Positions 1 through 9,510 are shown, counted from the stretch's first letter. The stretch: 64,000 nt of DNA from Sporanaerobacter acetigenes DSM 13106 (GCF_900130025.1 NZ_FQXR01000014.1:1-64000); one strand, 5' to 3'. Notes: generated from the letters alone by a model not told the origin. Program-made: numbers and translations.

Positions 1-97
1 GTAAGACTCCAAGTAGACCACTTGGTTGATAGGTCCCAGGTATAAGGGTAGCAATATCCTTAGCTAAGGGATACTAATAAGTCGAGGGCTTGACCAA
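1..97 (+). rRNA. rrl: 23S rRNA, 3' end (partial)
   Basis: The first bases match the conserved 3' end of bacterial 23S rRNA, including the GGGATACTAATAAGTCGAGG block just before the mature end near base 97. The gene enters from beyond the left edge. It sits directly upstream of 5S, as in an ordinary rrn operon read left to right. Confidence 0.93.
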
Positions 98-146
98 TTA
101 TCTTACTGTGCAGTATTTTCAAAATTTAAAATTGCCGAAAGGCTAT

Positions 147-266
147 ACCTGGTGATTATAGCAAGAGGGTCACACCTGTTCCCATACCGAACACAGAAGT
201 TAAGCCTCTTTAGCTGCCGATGGTACTTGGGTGGTAACGCCCTGGGAGAGTAGGACATCGCCAGAT
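147..266 (+). rRNA. rrf: 5S rRNA
   Basis: A segment of about 119 bases has the conserved 5S core (CCGAACACAGAAGTTAAGC). Its ends are complementary: CCTGGTGAT near 148 pairs with ATCGCCAGA near 258-265. It follows 23S after a spacer of about 50 bases and is followed by a strong terminator, so it closes the rrn operon. Exact ends are uncertain by a few bases. Confidence 0.93.
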
Positions 267-276
267 TACATAAAAA

Positions 277-313
277 TAAAAGCTCTATCTCGTAGGTCGA
301 GGTAGGGCTTTTA
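277..313 (+). terminator. rrn operon terminator
   Basis: An inverted repeat (AAAGCTCTATCTCG paired with CGAGGTAGGGCTTT) is followed by a T-rich run. This is an intrinsic terminator after the 5S gene. Confidence 0.88.
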
Positions 314-342
314 TTGTAATCAAAACATTTATATATTATAAT
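314..342 (+). promoter_or_regulatory. Putative sigma-A promoter for the thioredoxin-like gene
   Basis: TTGTAA at 314-319 and TATAAT at 337-342 are separated by 17 bases, just after the rrn terminator and about 55 bases before the next start codon. Confidence 0.5.
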
Positions 343-397
343 CTAACTAGTTGAACAATAAAATGTATTGTATAGAAATATAAAGGGGTGATTATTA

Positions 398-907
398 ATG
401 GAGGCTAAAAAAATATTTGAAAGAGGAATTTCGTTTAAAGATTTTGTAAATATGGATTCAAATTCTTATAGAGATAAAACATTAGAAATTTATAATGGTG
501 TAAGTTTTGAAGAAAAAAATATAGAAAGAATAAAAAGCATAGATAAAAAGATAAATATTTTGATTTGTGCAGAAATTTGGTGCCCAGATTGTATGATAAA
601 TGTGCCTATTGTGGAAAAGATGAGACAAATAAATGAAAATATCCACATTTCCATAGTTGGCAAAGAAGGAAATGAGGGATTTTTTAAAGTTTTTAACAGT
701 GAAGAGAATATTGTGAGAATACCTACTTTTGTATTTTATGATAAATATTTCACTCAACTGGGTAGTTTTGTAGAAAGACCTACTTGCATAAAAGAAGTAT
801 ACAATAGTGGAAATCAGCCATCTGTTATTGTGACCATGAGAAAATATAAAAAAGGTGAATATGCAGAAGAAACCTTGAAGGAAATACTGAAAAAAATAGG
901 GTATTAG
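398..907 (+). CDS. Thioredoxin-family protein
   Basis: This is a 169-residue protein with no signal peptide. Residues 61-65 read WCPDC, a CxxC motif preceded by a strand (ILICAEI) as in thioredoxin folds, and residues 108-109 (IP) fit the usual cis-proline region (IVRIPTFVFYD). It is longer at the N terminus than classical thioredoxin, like the thioredoxin-family proteins of about 170 residues common in Firmicutes. It probably acts as a cytoplasmic thiol-disulfide oxidoreductase; the partner is unknown. The ATG has a good ribosome site (AAGGGGTG). The next gene starts within about 20 bases, so the two may be cotranscribed. Confidence 0.8.
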   Translation: MEAKKIFERGISFKDFVNMDSNSYRDKTLEIYNGVSFEEKNIERIKSIDKKINILICAEIWCPDCMINVPIVEKMRQINENIHISIVGKEGNEGFFKVFNSEENIVRIPTFVFYDKYFTQLGSFVERPTCIKEVYNSGNQPSVIVTMRKYKKGEYAEETLKEILKKIGY

Positions 908-925
908 GATTGTGAGGTGACATTG

Positions 926-2089
926 TTGGGAAAAGGATGTAGAAACATATTTATATTTGCCACAATAATTATTTTGTTTTCTTTCTTTTATGTTGACAAT
1001 TATTCACATTCTACAGGATTTTCTAAAAAGGATTTTTTAGTTCAACCAGATACCAATTGGGCTCCATATAAAGAAAAGGTAGAAGTAAAAGGCATATATC
1101 TTACAGGAAATACAGTAGGATATAAAGATAGATTTGATGAACTGATAAGATTTATTGATACTACAGAGATAAATGCAGTAGTCATAGATATAAAAGATGA
1201 TTTAGGAGAAATAACATACAATACAGATTTGGATTATCTAAAAGATATAGGAGCAACAAACAATATTAGAATTGAAGATATTGGTGAAGTGATGAGCATA
1301 TTGAGAGAAAAAGATATATATCCTATAGCTCGAATAGTGACTTTTAAAGATAGAAATTTGGCAAGCAAAAGACCTGATTTAGCCGTTAAATCCAAGGAAG
1401 GAACTGTGTGGAGAGACAATAAGGGGGATGCTTGGCTCAATCCTTACAACAAAGAGTCCTGGGAATATCCTGTAAAAATAGCTGAAGAAGCGGCTCTTAA
1501 GGGGTTTAAAGAAATTCAATTTGATTATGTAAGATTTCCAACTGATGGTAAAAGAGATTTTATAGATTATGGACAAGCTATAAAAGATATTCCTATGGAA
1601 GAAGCTATTGGAGAATTTCTTAAGTATGCGAAAGAAAGACTGGAGCCTTTGGGAGTTTATGTGTCAGCAGATGTTTTTGGCTTGGTAACAACTTCAGAAG
1701 ATGACATGGGATTAGGACAATATTTAGAAACGATAGCTACAAGTGTAGATATTGTATCACCCATGGTTTATCCATCCCATTATGCAATGGGTAGTTATGG
1801 AGTTAGATATCCAGATGCAGAGCCATATAAAATAGTTTATAAGAGTGTTACAACTGCTGTAAATAGAATAGATAATATTCATACAAATGATAGAAAAGCT
1901 ATTATAAGGCCTTGGCTTCAAGACTTTTCAGCTCCATGGTTAAAGAAGCAATATGGTTCTTATTACACAAAATATGGAGAAAAACAGATAAAGGCTCAAA
2001 TACAGGCTTGTTATGATAGTGGTGTAAGAGAATGGATTTTTTGGAATGCATCAAATAAATATACATTAGATGGGTATGAAAGAAAATAA
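926..2089 (+). CDS. Putative glycoside hydrolase (DUF4015 family)
   Basis: About 387 residues with an N-terminal hydrophobic segment (IFIFATIIILFSFFYV) acting as signal or anchor, so the protein is probably outside the membrane. The body has the features of the DUF4015/GHL family of putative TIM-barrel glycoside hydrolases: KGIYLTGNTVG, a VIDIKDDLGEI strand, EIQFDYVRFP, VSADVFGL and SPMVYPSHY. The substrate is unknown; a role in envelope or exopolysaccharide processing is inference. A GTG at 917 overlaps the ribosome site GAGGTG (914-919), so a TTG at 923 or 926 with about 6-base spacing is preferred as start. Confidence 0.78.
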   Translation: MGKGCRNIFIFATIIILFSFFYVDNYSHSTGFSKKDFLVQPDTNWAPYKEKVEVKGIYLTGNTVGYKDRFDELIRFIDTTEINAVVIDIKDDLGEITYNTDLDYLKDIGATNNIRIEDIGEVMSILREKDIYPIARIVTFKDRNLASKRPDLAVKSKEGTVWRDNKGDAWLNPYNKESWEYPVKIAEEAALKGFKEIQFDYVRFPTDGKRDFIDYGQAIKDIPMEEAIGEFLKYAKERLEPLGVYVSADVFGLVTTSEDDMGLGQYLETIATSVDIVSPMVYPSHYAMGSYGVRYPDAEPYKIVYKSVTTAVNRIDNIHTNDRKAIIRPWLQDFSAPWLKKQYGSYYTKYGEKQIKAQIQACYDSGVREWIFWNASNKYTLDGYERK

Positions 2090-2151
2090 TATGATAATAT
2101 AACTAAAACTAAGAAAATCGACTAAATGGGTAGAATATATATCTATATCAA

Positions 2152-2189
2152 AAAAAAACTGTCATTAAACTCTTTTGACAGTTTTTTTT
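2152..2189 (+). terminator. Intrinsic terminator
   Basis: AAAAAACTGTCA pairs with TGACAGTTTTTT and ends in an eight-T run, after the putative glycoside hydrolase gene. Confidence 0.85.
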
Positions 2190-2215
2190 GATAATGTTAC
2201 AATGTATTGTATTAT
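2188..2215 (+). promoter_or_regulatory. Putative sigma-A promoter for nrdJ
   Basis: TTGATA (2188-2193) and TATTAT (2210-2215) with a 16-base spacer. The -35 element starts inside the T-run of the preceding terminator. Confidence 0.5.
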
Positions 2216-2257
2216 GGAGAATGATATATACTAAATATAGATATTGGAGGTGTTTTT

Positions 2258-5200
2258 ATGGAGCTTACAGATAATGCGAAGAAAGTTCTTGAAAGAAGAT
2301 ACTTGACGAAAGATAGTACTGGAAAAATTGTAGAGACTCCTGAACAAATGTTTGGAAGAGTAGCAAATTCTATTGCTGAAGCAGATAAAATATATGATGA
2401 GGATATAGATGTAAAAAAGGTGGCTCAAAAATTTTATGATATGATGATTAATTTAGAATTTATACCAAATTCGCCCACCCTTATGAATGCAGGAAAAGAA
2501 CTTGGGCAATTGTCAGCTTGTTTTGTTTTGCCAGTAGAAGATTCTATGGAAGGCATTTTTGATGCAATAAAAAATGCAGCTCTAATACATAAAAGTGGTG
2601 GTGGTACTGGATTTAGTTTTTCGAGACTTAGACAAAAAGGTTCTTCGGTTAAATCAACTGGTGGAGTTGCTTCTGGCCCTGTTAGTTTTATGAAAGTGTT
2701 CAATTCGGCTACTGAAGCTGTGAAACAAGGTGGTACTCGTAGAGGAGCAAATATGGGAATTTTGAGAATAGACCATCCCGATATAATGGAATTTATTGAG
2801 TGCAAAAGAGATACTAGTGAAATAACTAATTTCAATATAAGTGTTGGGATTACTGAAAAGTTTATGGAAGCTGTTCAAAATGGAGAAGATTATGATTTGA
2901 TAGATCCTCATACCAAAATGTCTGTAGGAAGCTTAAATGCTAAGGAGGTATTTAAACATATTGTAGAAATGGCTTGGAGTACAGGAGAACCTGGAATAGT
3001 ATTTTTAGATAGAATAAATAAAACTAGCCCAGTAAGAAAATTGGGAGAAATAGAAAGCACTAACCCATGTGTTACTGGAGATACTTATGTCTCAACGGAA
3101 TATGGTTTGATGAGAATTGATGAAATATATAACAAATATGAGAATGGTGGACTTATTATAGCTACTGATGATAGAGTGCCTATGACTCAATATGAAGTAG
3201 TAAATGGCGGAAGTGTTGCTGAGACCATTCCATGTATGGAATGTGATGGTGTTTCTTTTAATGGAATAACTAAGGTATATAATAATGGAGAAAAGGATGT
3301 ATTCAAGTTAACTACAAAATCTGGTTATGAAATAAAATCTACTTATGATCATAGATTTTTAACACCAGAAGGTTGGAAAGAACTTAGTGAAATAAAAAAT
3401 GGTGATGAAGTTTTAATACAATCTGGAGAAGGAGTTTTTTCAAAAGAGTATAATCTTCCTTTTAGAACGGAAAACAGTTATGTTGGTGGTAATGGAAGAA
3501 TGTATGAGTTGAATCTGCCTAATAAGTGGTCTAAGGAACTTGGGCAAACTTTAGGTTGGCTTATGGGTGATGGTTGGTTAAGAGATGATCCTAAAAATCC
3601 GAGAGCAGGGTTTGTTTTCTCAGAAGATGATATAGAGATTTTAAATTATTTAAAACCAATTATAAATAATATGTATGGTAAAGATATCAAAGAAGTTGAA
3701 AGAAAAAATGGAGTTTATCATCTTTCATATCATAGTAAATACTTTGTAGAATTTTTCAAAGATTTAGGGGTAAAACCTGTTAAATCAGGAGAAAAAGAAG
3801 TGCCCCAAAGTATATATAATGCTCCATATGAGGTAGTTGTAGGATTTTTGCAAGCTTTATTTACAGCGGATGGAAGTGTTAGAGACAATCCTAAAGCAAA
3901 TAGTTCTTGGGTGGTTCTAACATCTAAAAGTAAAGAATTATTAAAGGGTGTGCAAAAATTATTGATCAATTTGGGAATGAAGAGCATCATATTAGATCGC
4001 TCCAGAGAGCCAAGAGAAGGAGTATTTAAATATACTACTGTAAATGGGGAGGAGAGGCAGTATGATTGTGATGGTGTGTTGTATGAATTAGGTATATTCG
4101 GAAAATCCCGGGATAGATTTGCAAAAACTATAGGATTTATGTGCGAGAAAAAACAAAGAGCTCTTGAGAGCATAGGATTTAAGTCTTTTTATAAAGAAAA
4201 AAACTATGATAAGGTAATTTCTATTGACTATATTGGAAAAGAAACAGTATATGATTTGACAGAGCCTACTACACATTCTATGATTTGTAATGGAATAGTG
4301 GTTCACCAATGCGGGGAGCAGCCACTTTTGCCTTTTGAATCTTGCAATTTAGGTTCAATAAATCTAGCTAAGATGGTAGTAGAAGGTTTAGAAGGATATG
4401 AGATTGATTATGAGAAATTAGAAGATGTTGTTAGAAATTCAGTACATTTTTTAGACAATGTTATAGATATGAATAAGTATCCTCTAACGGAAATAGATGA
4501 GATGACTAAAAAGACCAGAAAAATAGGCCTTGGAGTTATGGGATTTGCAGATTTATTGTTTTATTTAGGTATTCCTTACAATTCAGATAAAGCTGTGAAT
4601 TTGGCAGATGAATTGATGGGTTTTATTGATAGAATATCTAAAGAAGAATCTATGAGATTGGCAGAAGAAAGAGGAGTATTTCCAGCATATGAAATGAGTA
4701 TTTATCATGAAAATGGAATGAAGATGAGAAATGCAACTACAACTACTATTGCTCCAACGGGGACTATAAGCATTATAGCGGGAGCGAGCAGTGGAGTGGA
4801 ACCACTATTTGCTATATCTTTCATTAGAAATGTAATGGACAATGACAAACTATTAGAAGTTCATCCATACTTCGAAAAAGTTGCCAAGGAAAGAGGATTC
4901 TATTCACAAGAATTGATGGAGAGAATAGCTAGAGAAGGGACTATTCAACATATTGAAGAAATCCCCGAAGATGTAAAGAAAGTGTTTGTCACAGCCCATG
5001 ATATAATACCATTTTGGCATATAAAGATGCAGGCAGCTTTTCAAAATCATGTAGATAATGCGGTTTCTAAAACTGTAAACTTTAAAAATGAAGCAACAAA
5101 AGAAGATGTAGAAGAAGTATATATACTAGCTTATAAATTGGGTTGTAAAGGTGTAACTATCTACAGGGATGGAAGCAGAGAAAATCAAGTTTTAAGTACT

Positions 5201-5752
5201 GGAAAGAAGGAAAAGAAGCGAGAAGTTATTGTAGGAAGTCTTCCACTTGTCAAACCAAGGATGAGACCAGAAATAACAAGGGGTATAACCGAAAAGGTAA
5301 AGATAGGATGTGGAAATTTATATATAACTGTCAACTATGATGAAAATGGGATATGTGAAGTATTTACAAATTTAGGGAGAGCAGGAGGTTGTCCAAGCCA
5401 AAGTGAAGCTACTAGTAGACTCATATCTATAGCATTGAGATCAGGTATGGATGTAGAAGAAATAATAGAACAGCTAAAGGGAATCAGATGTCATTCTACA
5501 TTAAGACAAAAGGCCACAAACAAAGATATAAAAGTGCTATCTTGTCCAGATGCTATAGGAAAAGCATTGGAGAAAGCAATGGATACTTATGTTCAGGTGG
5601 AAGATCCTATTATAGATGAAGATTCTGTAGATGAACTTTCTAGCACAAAAGAAGAAAAAACTTCAGCTTTATGCCCAGAATGTGGAAATCCCATAGGGCA
5701 TGAAGGCGGGTGCACTATATGCATGAATTGTGGATATTCTAAATGCAATTAA
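2258..5752 (+). CDS. nrdJ: B12-dependent (class II) ribonucleotide reductase, intein-containing
   Basis: The 1164-residue precursor makes deoxyribonucleotides using adenosylcobalamin. The host protein is residues 1-270 and 685-1164 (about 750 residues after splicing). Cys88 in [10 protein letters not shown], Cys685 in the [10 protein letters not shown] motif and Cys696 in PFESCNLGS correspond to the redox pair and the thiyl-radical cysteine of class II enzymes. The [15 protein letters not shown] block is the phosphate-binding region. The C terminus carries a CPECG...CTICMNCG zinc ribbon typical of NrdJ. Residues 271-684 are an in-frame intein (separate entry). The RBS GGAGGTG lies about 8 bases before the ATG. 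No cobalamin riboswitch is seen upstream. Confidence 0.96.
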   Translation: MELTDNAKKVLERRYLTKDSTGKIVETPEQMFGRVANSIAEADKIYDEDIDVKKVAQKFYDMMINLEFIPNSPTLMNAGKELGQLSACFVLPVEDSMEGIFDAIKNAALIHKSGGGTGFSFSRLRQKGSSVKSTGGVASGPVSFMKVFNSATEAVKQGGTRRGANMGILRIDHPDIMEFIECKRDTSEITNFNISVGITEKFMEAVQNGEDYDLIDPHTKMSVGSLNAKEVFKHIVEMAWSTGEPGIVFLDRINKTSPVRKLGEIESTNPCVTGDTYVSTEYGLMRIDEIYNKYENGGLIIATDDRVPMTQYEVVNGGSVAETIPCMECDGVSFNGITKVYNNGEKDVFKLTTKSGYEIKSTYDHRFLTPEGWKELSEIKNGDEVLIQSGEGVFSKEYNLPFRTENSYVGGNGRMYELNLPNKWSKELGQTLGWLMGDGWLRDDPKNPRAGFVFSEDDIEILNYLKPIINNMYGKDIKEVERKNGVYHLSYHSKYFVEFFKDLGVKPVKSGEKEVPQSIYNAPYEVVVGFLQALFTADGSVRDNPKANSSWVVLTSKSKELLKGVQKLLINLGMKSIILDRSREPREGVFKYTTVNGEERQYDCDGVLYELGIFGKSRDRFAKTIGFMCEKKQRALESIGFKSFYKEKNYDKVISIDYIGKETVYDLTEPTTHSMICNGIVVHQCGEQPLLPFESCNLGSINLAKMVVEGLEGYEIDYEKLEDVVRNSVHFLDNVIDMNKYPLTEIDEMTKKTRKIGLGVMGFADLLFYLGIPYNSDKAVNLADELMGFIDRISKEESMRLAEERGVFPAYEMSIYHENGMKMRNATTTTIAPTGTISIIAGASSGVEPLFAISFIRNVMDNDKLLEVHPYFEKVAKERGFYSQELMERIAREGTIQHIEEIPEDVKKVFVTAHDIIPFWHIKMQAAFQNHVDNAVSKTVNFKNEATKEDVEEVYILAYKLGCKGVTIYRDGSRENQVLSTGKKEKKREVIVGSLPLVKPRMRPEITRGITEKVKIGCGNLYITVNYDENGICEVFTNLGRAGGCPSQSEATSRLISIALRSGMDVEEIIEQLKGIRCHSTLRQKATNKDIKVLSCPDAIGKALEKAMDTYVQVEDPIIDEDSVDELSSTKEEKTSALCPECGNPIGHEGGCTICMNCGYSKCN
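3068..4309 (+). mobile_element. NrdJ intein with LAGLIDADG homing endonuclease
   Basis: 414 residues (271-684 of the precursor). It begins CVTGDTYV (splicing block A), has a block B with [12 protein letters not shown], and two dodecapeptide motifs (LGWLMGDGW and [10 protein letters not shown]) typical of a LAGLIDADG endonuclease. It ends with block F/G (KETVYDLT ... GIVVHQ) immediately before the extein Cys of CGEQPLLP. The last intein residue is Gln, not the usual Asn. The +1 extein residue is the catalytic cysteine of the reductase, so enzyme activity must depend on splicing. Both endonuclease motifs keep their acidic residues, so the element may still be mobile. Confidence 0.95.
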
Positions 5753-5764
5753 AGGAGAGATGTT

Positions 5765-6634
5765 ATGAGATATGAAGGAACACTTTATAGACCTCCTAGT
5801 GAAGCATATAGCCTAATAGTTCAAGCAACTATAGGATGTTCTCAAAACAGATGTACTTTTTGCTCTATGTATAAAGAAAAAGATTTCAGGATAAGAAAAA
5901 CTAGAGATATAGTAGAAGATTTAATATTAGGAAGACAAGAGTATAGAAAAGTAGAAAAGATATTTTTAGCTGATGGAGATGCATTGATTATAAAGACAGA
6001 AGAATTGTTAAAGATATTAGAAAAAATAAAAACAATTTTTCCTGAATGTAAGAGAGTAGGAATTTATGCTTCACCTAAATCAATACTTGGAAAGAGTACA
6101 GGAGAACTCATAGAGTTACGAAAATCAGGTCTTGGAATTGTATACATGGGAGTTGAATCTGGAAGTGATTTAATTCTTGAAAAAATAAAAAAAGGAGTCA
6201 ATTCTTCTGAAATGATTGCTGCTGGTAAAAAAATAAAAGAAGCAGAAATTCCACTATCTATAACTCTTATATCTGGTCTTGGAGGAAAAGAATACTCCAT
6301 GGAGCATGGGGTAGAATCTGCTAGAGTAGTAAATGAAATGAATCCAGATTATATAGGGTTATTAACTCTTTTAGTAGAAGAAGGAACAGAACTTTATGAT
6401 GATGTTTGGAATGAAAGGTTTAAATTGTTAACTCCTAAAGAAGTTCTTTTAGAGACTAGAGAATTTGTACAAAGGTTAAATTTAGATAATTGTATTTTTA
6501 GAAGCAATCACGCTTCTAATTATGTAGCATTAGGAGGAACATTAAATAAAGATAAAAATCTTATATTAGAACAAATAAAAGAAGGTCTTAAAATGGAAGG
6601 CCTTGAAGAGGGAGAAATATTTAGGAGATTATAA
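5765..6634 (+). CDS. Radical SAM protein
   Basis: 289 residues. Residues near 25-33 read CSQNRCTFC, a CX4CX2C cluster followed by MYKEKDFR, rather than the commonest CX3CX2C spacing; the YGG-like and later barrel elements (FLADGDALI, GIYASPKSI, MGVESGSD, TLISGLGG) are present. It belongs to a COG1032-like group of short radical SAM proteins frequent in Clostridia, in which the first residues are also similar (YRPPSEAYSLI). It binds a [4Fe-4S] cluster and SAM; the reaction is unknown. It starts 13 bases after nrdJ, behind GGAGAG, so is probably cotranscribed with it. Confidence 0.82.
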   Translation: MRYEGTLYRPPSEAYSLIVQATIGCSQNRCTFCSMYKEKDFRIRKTRDIVEDLILGRQEYRKVEKIFLADGDALIIKTEELLKILEKIKTIFPECKRVGIYASPKSILGKSTGELIELRKSGLGIVYMGVESGSDLILEKIKKGVNSSEMIAAGKKIKEAEIPLSITLISGLGGKEYSMEHGVESARVVNEMNPDYIGLLTLLVEEGTELYDDVWNERFKLLTPKEVLLETREFVQRLNLDNCIFRSNHASNYVALGGTLNKDKNLILEQIKEGLKMEGLEEGEIFRRL

Positions 6635-6643
6635 AAATAAGTG

Positions 6644-6672
6644 TTGCAATATATGAAATATGGTGCTATAAT
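6644..6672 (+). promoter_or_regulatory. Sigma-A promoter for the uracil permease leader
   Basis: TTGCAA (6644-6649), 17-base spacer, TATAAT (6667-6672). It places the transcript start near 6679, just before the first PyrR site. Confidence 0.75.
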
Positions 6673-6690
6673 TGAAAAGAAAAAAAGGAA

Positions 6691-6786
6691 CACAAATCTT
6701 TAACTCAGTCCTGTGAGACTGGCAAGATTGTGATAGAACGGGTTTTTATGTAAAAAACTTCTTGCTAGTTGCAAGAAGTTTTTTAT
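6691..6786 (+). promoter_or_regulatory. PyrR-binding transcription attenuator
   Basis: CAGTCCTGTGAGACTG (6706-6721) fits the PyrR loop consensus ARUCCNGNGAGGYU. It sits on a lower stem formed by CACAAATCTT (6691-6700) and AAGATTGTG (6724-6732). Downstream, CTTCTTGC...GCAAGAAG plus a T-run (6752-6786) forms a terminator. GCAAG (6722-6726) can instead pair with CTTGC (6761-6765), giving the classic antiterminator. PyrR with UMP should therefore stop transcription before the uracil permease gene. Confidence 0.85.
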
Positions 6787-6814
6787 TATCATTATTGCAA
6801 TCAAATATTGTGAA

Positions 6815-6885
6815 CCTTTTAATTTAGTCCTGTGAGGCTGAAAAAGGAGATTAGAAAATCTCCTTAAAACTAAAAATAGGAGGTT
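6815..6885 (+). promoter_or_regulatory. Second PyrR site, probably controlling translation
   Basis: TAGTCCTGTGAGGCTG (6825-6840) is a second PyrR loop on the stem CCTTTT (6815-6820)/AAAAGG (6842-6847). No terminator follows. Instead AAGGAGATT (6844-6852) pairs perfectly with AATCTCCTT (6857-6865), while TCTCCT (6859-6864) can alternatively pair with the ribosome site AGGAGG (6878-6883). The PyrR-bound form would block the 9-bp hairpin and free TCTCCT to hide the ribosome site. The switch is inferred from pairing only. Confidence 0.72.
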
Positions 6886-6890
6886 TTTTT

Positions 6891-8156
6891 ATGACTGAAA
6901 ACGTGATTAAAGAGAATGTATATGAGAAAGAAGAAATAAGTCTTAAAAGTTCATCAAGAAAAGTAGTATTGGCACTTCAACATTTAATAGCTATGTTTGG
7001 AGCCACAGTATTAGTTCCAATGCTTACAGGTCTGAATCCATCCATAGCTCTTTTTTCAGCAGGAATGGGAACCTTGATATTTCACCTATGCACAAAGGGA
7101 AAAGTACCAGTATTTTTGGGTTCTTCCTTCGCTTTTATACCAGTAGTTTTGGCTGTAAAAGAAATGTATAATGGAGATTTATCTTATGCCCAAGGCGGAA
7201 TGCTTGTAGCAGGACTTATATATGTAATAGTATCCTTTCTGATTAAGAAAATAGGTGTAGAAAAAATAGAAAGATATCTTCCTTCACAAGTAGTAGGACC
7301 AATGATTATAGTTATAGGAATGAATCTTATTCCAACAGCAATAGATATGGCTAGTAACAATTTTTTAGTAGCAGGAATTACATTGGGAGTGGCACTACTT
7401 GTGAACTTTAAAGGGAAAGGATTTTTTAAGCAATTGGCAATTTTAACTGGAGTAATAGTTGGATACTTGGTATCCTTGAAACTTGGTTTAGTAGACTTAA
7501 ATTTAGTAAAGGAAAGTCCAGTATTTTCATTACCACCTTTCAATTTACCCAAATTTGATATAGGAGCGATAGCTATAATAGCACCAGTAGTGCTAGCAGT
7601 ATTCATGGAACACATAGGAGATATCACTACAAATGGTCAAGTAGTAGGAAAGAATTTCATAGAAGATCCAGGACTAAATAGGACACTACTTGGAGATGGT
7701 CTTGCAACTATGGCAGCTTCATTAATCGGAGGACCTGCAAATACAACTTATGGAGAAAATACAGGAGTACTTGCGTTAACTAAAAACTATGATCCATCTA
7801 CCTTGAGATTGGCAGCAGTATTTGCTATAGCATTGGGATTTGTCTCAAAAGTAGGAGCATTTTTAAGTACGATACCAGTACCTGTAATGGGTGGAATAAG
7901 TATAATGCTTTTTAGTATGATATCTTTAGTAGGAGTACAGACTATAAAAAATAGCAAAGTGAAATTTAATTGGAAGAATATAATAGTTATGTCTACAATA
8001 ATAGTTTTAGGTCTTGGCGGCAGTATAATAGAAAAGAAATTTGGAGTAGTCATAGGAATACCTATAAATGAAAGTGTAAAAATTTCAGGTTTAAGCTTTG
8101 CAGCTATAATAGGTGTGTTGCTAAATGCAGTGCTAAATAGAAATGTAAATGAATAA
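6891..8156 (+). CDS. uraA: Uracil permease (NCS2 family)
   Basis: 421 residues, polytopic membrane protein of the nucleobase:cation symporter-2 family. Visible family features are the N-terminal QHLIAMFGATVLVP segment, the GSSFAF region and FMEHIGDITTNGQVVG with the substrate-binding glutamate, followed by GLATMAASLIGGPANTTYGENTG. It imports uracil with protons. Assignment to uracil rather than xanthine rests on the two PyrR sites in its leader, which mark pyrimidine control, and on the GPANTTYGEN motif found in UraA-type permeases. The gene stands alone with its own promoter and terminator. Confidence 0.9.
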   Translation: MTENVIKENVYEKEEISLKSSSRKVVLALQHLIAMFGATVLVPMLTGLNPSIALFSAGMGTLIFHLCTKGKVPVFLGSSFAFIPVVLAVKEMYNGDLSYAQGGMLVAGLIYVIVSFLIKKIGVEKIERYLPSQVVGPMIIVIGMNLIPTAIDMASNNFLVAGITLGVALLVNFKGKGFFKQLAILTGVIVGYLVSLKLGLVDLNLVKESPVFSLPPFNLPKFDIGAIAIIAPVVLAVFMEHIGDITTNGQVVGKNFIEDPGLNRTLLGDGLATMAASLIGGPANTTYGENTGVLALTKNYDPSTLRLAAVFAIALGFVSKVGAFLSTIPVPVMGGISIMLFSMISLVGVQTIKNSKVKFNWKNIIVMSTIIVLGLGGSIIEKKFGVVIGIPINESVKISGLSFAAIIGVLLNAVLNRNVNE

Positions 8157-8176
8157 TATATAAATAATATGAAACG

Positions 8177-8213
8177 AAGGTCTTCCTTAAAAATAGGGGA
8201 GGCCTTTATTTTT
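8177..8213 (+). terminator. Intrinsic terminator after uraA
   Basis: AAGGTCTTCC pairs with GGGAGGCCTT, followed by TATTTTTG. Confidence 0.82.
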
Positions 8214-8233
8214 GTTTTAAAGATATTATTTTT

Positions 8234-8242
8234 TGATATAAT
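8234..8242 (+). promoter_or_regulatory. Putative extended -10 promoter
   Basis: TGATATAAT at 8234-8242 is an extended -10 element about 35 bases before the flavoprotein start; the -35 region is weak. Confidence 0.4.
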
Positions 8243-8277
8243 ATATAAAGACTGATAAAATTAAAAGGAGTTTTGTT

Positions 8278-9510
8278 ATGAAGGCTAAGGACGTAATAAT
8301 TATTGGTGGCGGAGCAGCTGGTATTATGGCTGCAATTGTAGCGAAGAGACAAGGGGCAAATGTAGTTGTTCTTGAAAGAAATCCAAGAATAGGTAAAAAG
8401 ATATTGGCTACAGGAAATGGCAGATGCAATTATACAAATTCATTCACAGATATCAAAAATTATCACGGGAAAAATTCAAGGTTTGCATATAGTTCTCTTT
8501 CTCAGTTTGGAGTAAAAGAAACCATAGATTTTTTTGAAAGACTAGGGATTGCTCATGCAGTAGAAGATAATGGAAAAGTGTTTCCTCTATCCTTTCAAGC
8601 TTCAAGCGTACTAGATGTTTTAAGATATGAATTAGAAGAACTTGGAGTAGATATTATTTGCGATGCCTATGTAAAGAATATAGAGAAAGATAAAAAAGGT
8701 TTTTTAGTAATATTGAAAGATGGAAGAACAAAAAATGGAGATGCAGTTATATTGGCTACAGGTGGAAAAGCTATGCCTTCTTCTGGTTCCGATGGGAATG
8801 GCTATGCTTTAGCTAAAAATTTTGGTCACAACATTGTAGAAGTGTTTCCAGGATTGGTTCAATTGAAATTAGAGGGAGATTTCCTAAAAGCCATTGATGG
8901 AGTGAAAGTAGTGGGTACAGCAACCCTTTTACATAGAGGAAAGACTGTAAAACAAGATACGGGGGATATCTTATTTACTAATTATGGCATATCAGGGCCA
9001 CCAGTACTGCAGTTAAGTAGAAGTGCATTAGAAATTTTAAATAAAGGGGAAAAGCCAATACTTAAAATATCCATAATAAACACTAAGAAAAAAGAAGAAT
9101 TATTTGAATATCTCAAGATGAGATTTAGCTACATGTCCAAAAAAAGTATCGATATTGCTCTTATTGGTCTCATAAATAAAAGATTAATAAATGTGATCTT
9201 AAAAGAGATAAATATTGATAAAAATAAAAAAGTTGCTAATTTATCTAATGAAGAAATAGAAGAAATAGCTAATATTTTAACGGATTGGAGGTTTAAAGTG
9301 ATTGGGAGTAAATCTTGGGATGATGCTCAAGTTACTGCTGGAGGCATAAATACGAATGAAATAGACAGTAAAACCATGGAATCTAAATTAATTAAAGGTC
9401 TATATTTTGCTGGAGAAATGGTTGATATAGATGGAGATTGTGGAGGCTTTAATCTTCAATGGGCTTGGTCGTCTGGTTATGTAGCTGGAATAAACGCAGC
9501 ATTAGATTAA
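8278..9510 (+). CDS. HI0933-family FAD/NAD(P)-dependent flavoprotein (BaiN/YhiN-like)
   Basis: 410 residues. The N-terminal dinucleotide fold has IIGGGAAGIMAA (about residues 8-19), and KKILATGNGRCNYTN and the C-terminal GLYFAGEMVDIDGDCGGFNLQWAWSSGYVAG block are signatures of the HI0933 family. Members bind FAD; the physiological substrate is generally unknown, though a relative (BaiN) reduces bile-acid intermediates. The ATG at 8278 follows AAAGGAG at good spacing. It lies 16 bases upstream of a HAD phosphatase gene and is probably cotranscribed with it. Confidence 0.88.
   Translation: MKAKDVIIIGGGAAGIMAAIVAKRQGANVVVLERNPRIGKKILATGNGRCNYTNSFTDIKNYHGKNSRFAYSSLSQFGVKETIDFFERLGIAHAVEDNGKVFPLSFQASSVLDVLRYELEELGVDIICDAYVKNIEKDKKGFLVILKDGRTKNGDAVILATGGKAMPSSGSDGNGYALAKNFGHNIVEVFPGLVQLKLEGDFLKAIDGVKVVGTATLLHRGKTVKQDTGDILFTNYGISGPPVLQLSRSALEILNKGEKPILKISIINTKKKEELFEYLKMRFSYMSKKSIDIALIGLINKRLINVILKEINIDKNKKVANLSNEEIEEIANILTDWRFKVIGSKSWDDAQVTAGGINTNEIDSKTMESKLIKGLYFAGEMVDIDGDCGGFNLQWAWSSGYVAGINAALD

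Noticed and set aside
2090-2257. Cobalamin riboswitch before the B12-dependent reductase gene
   Set aside because: The gap is only about 170 bases and is filled by a terminator and a promoter; no B12-box was seen.
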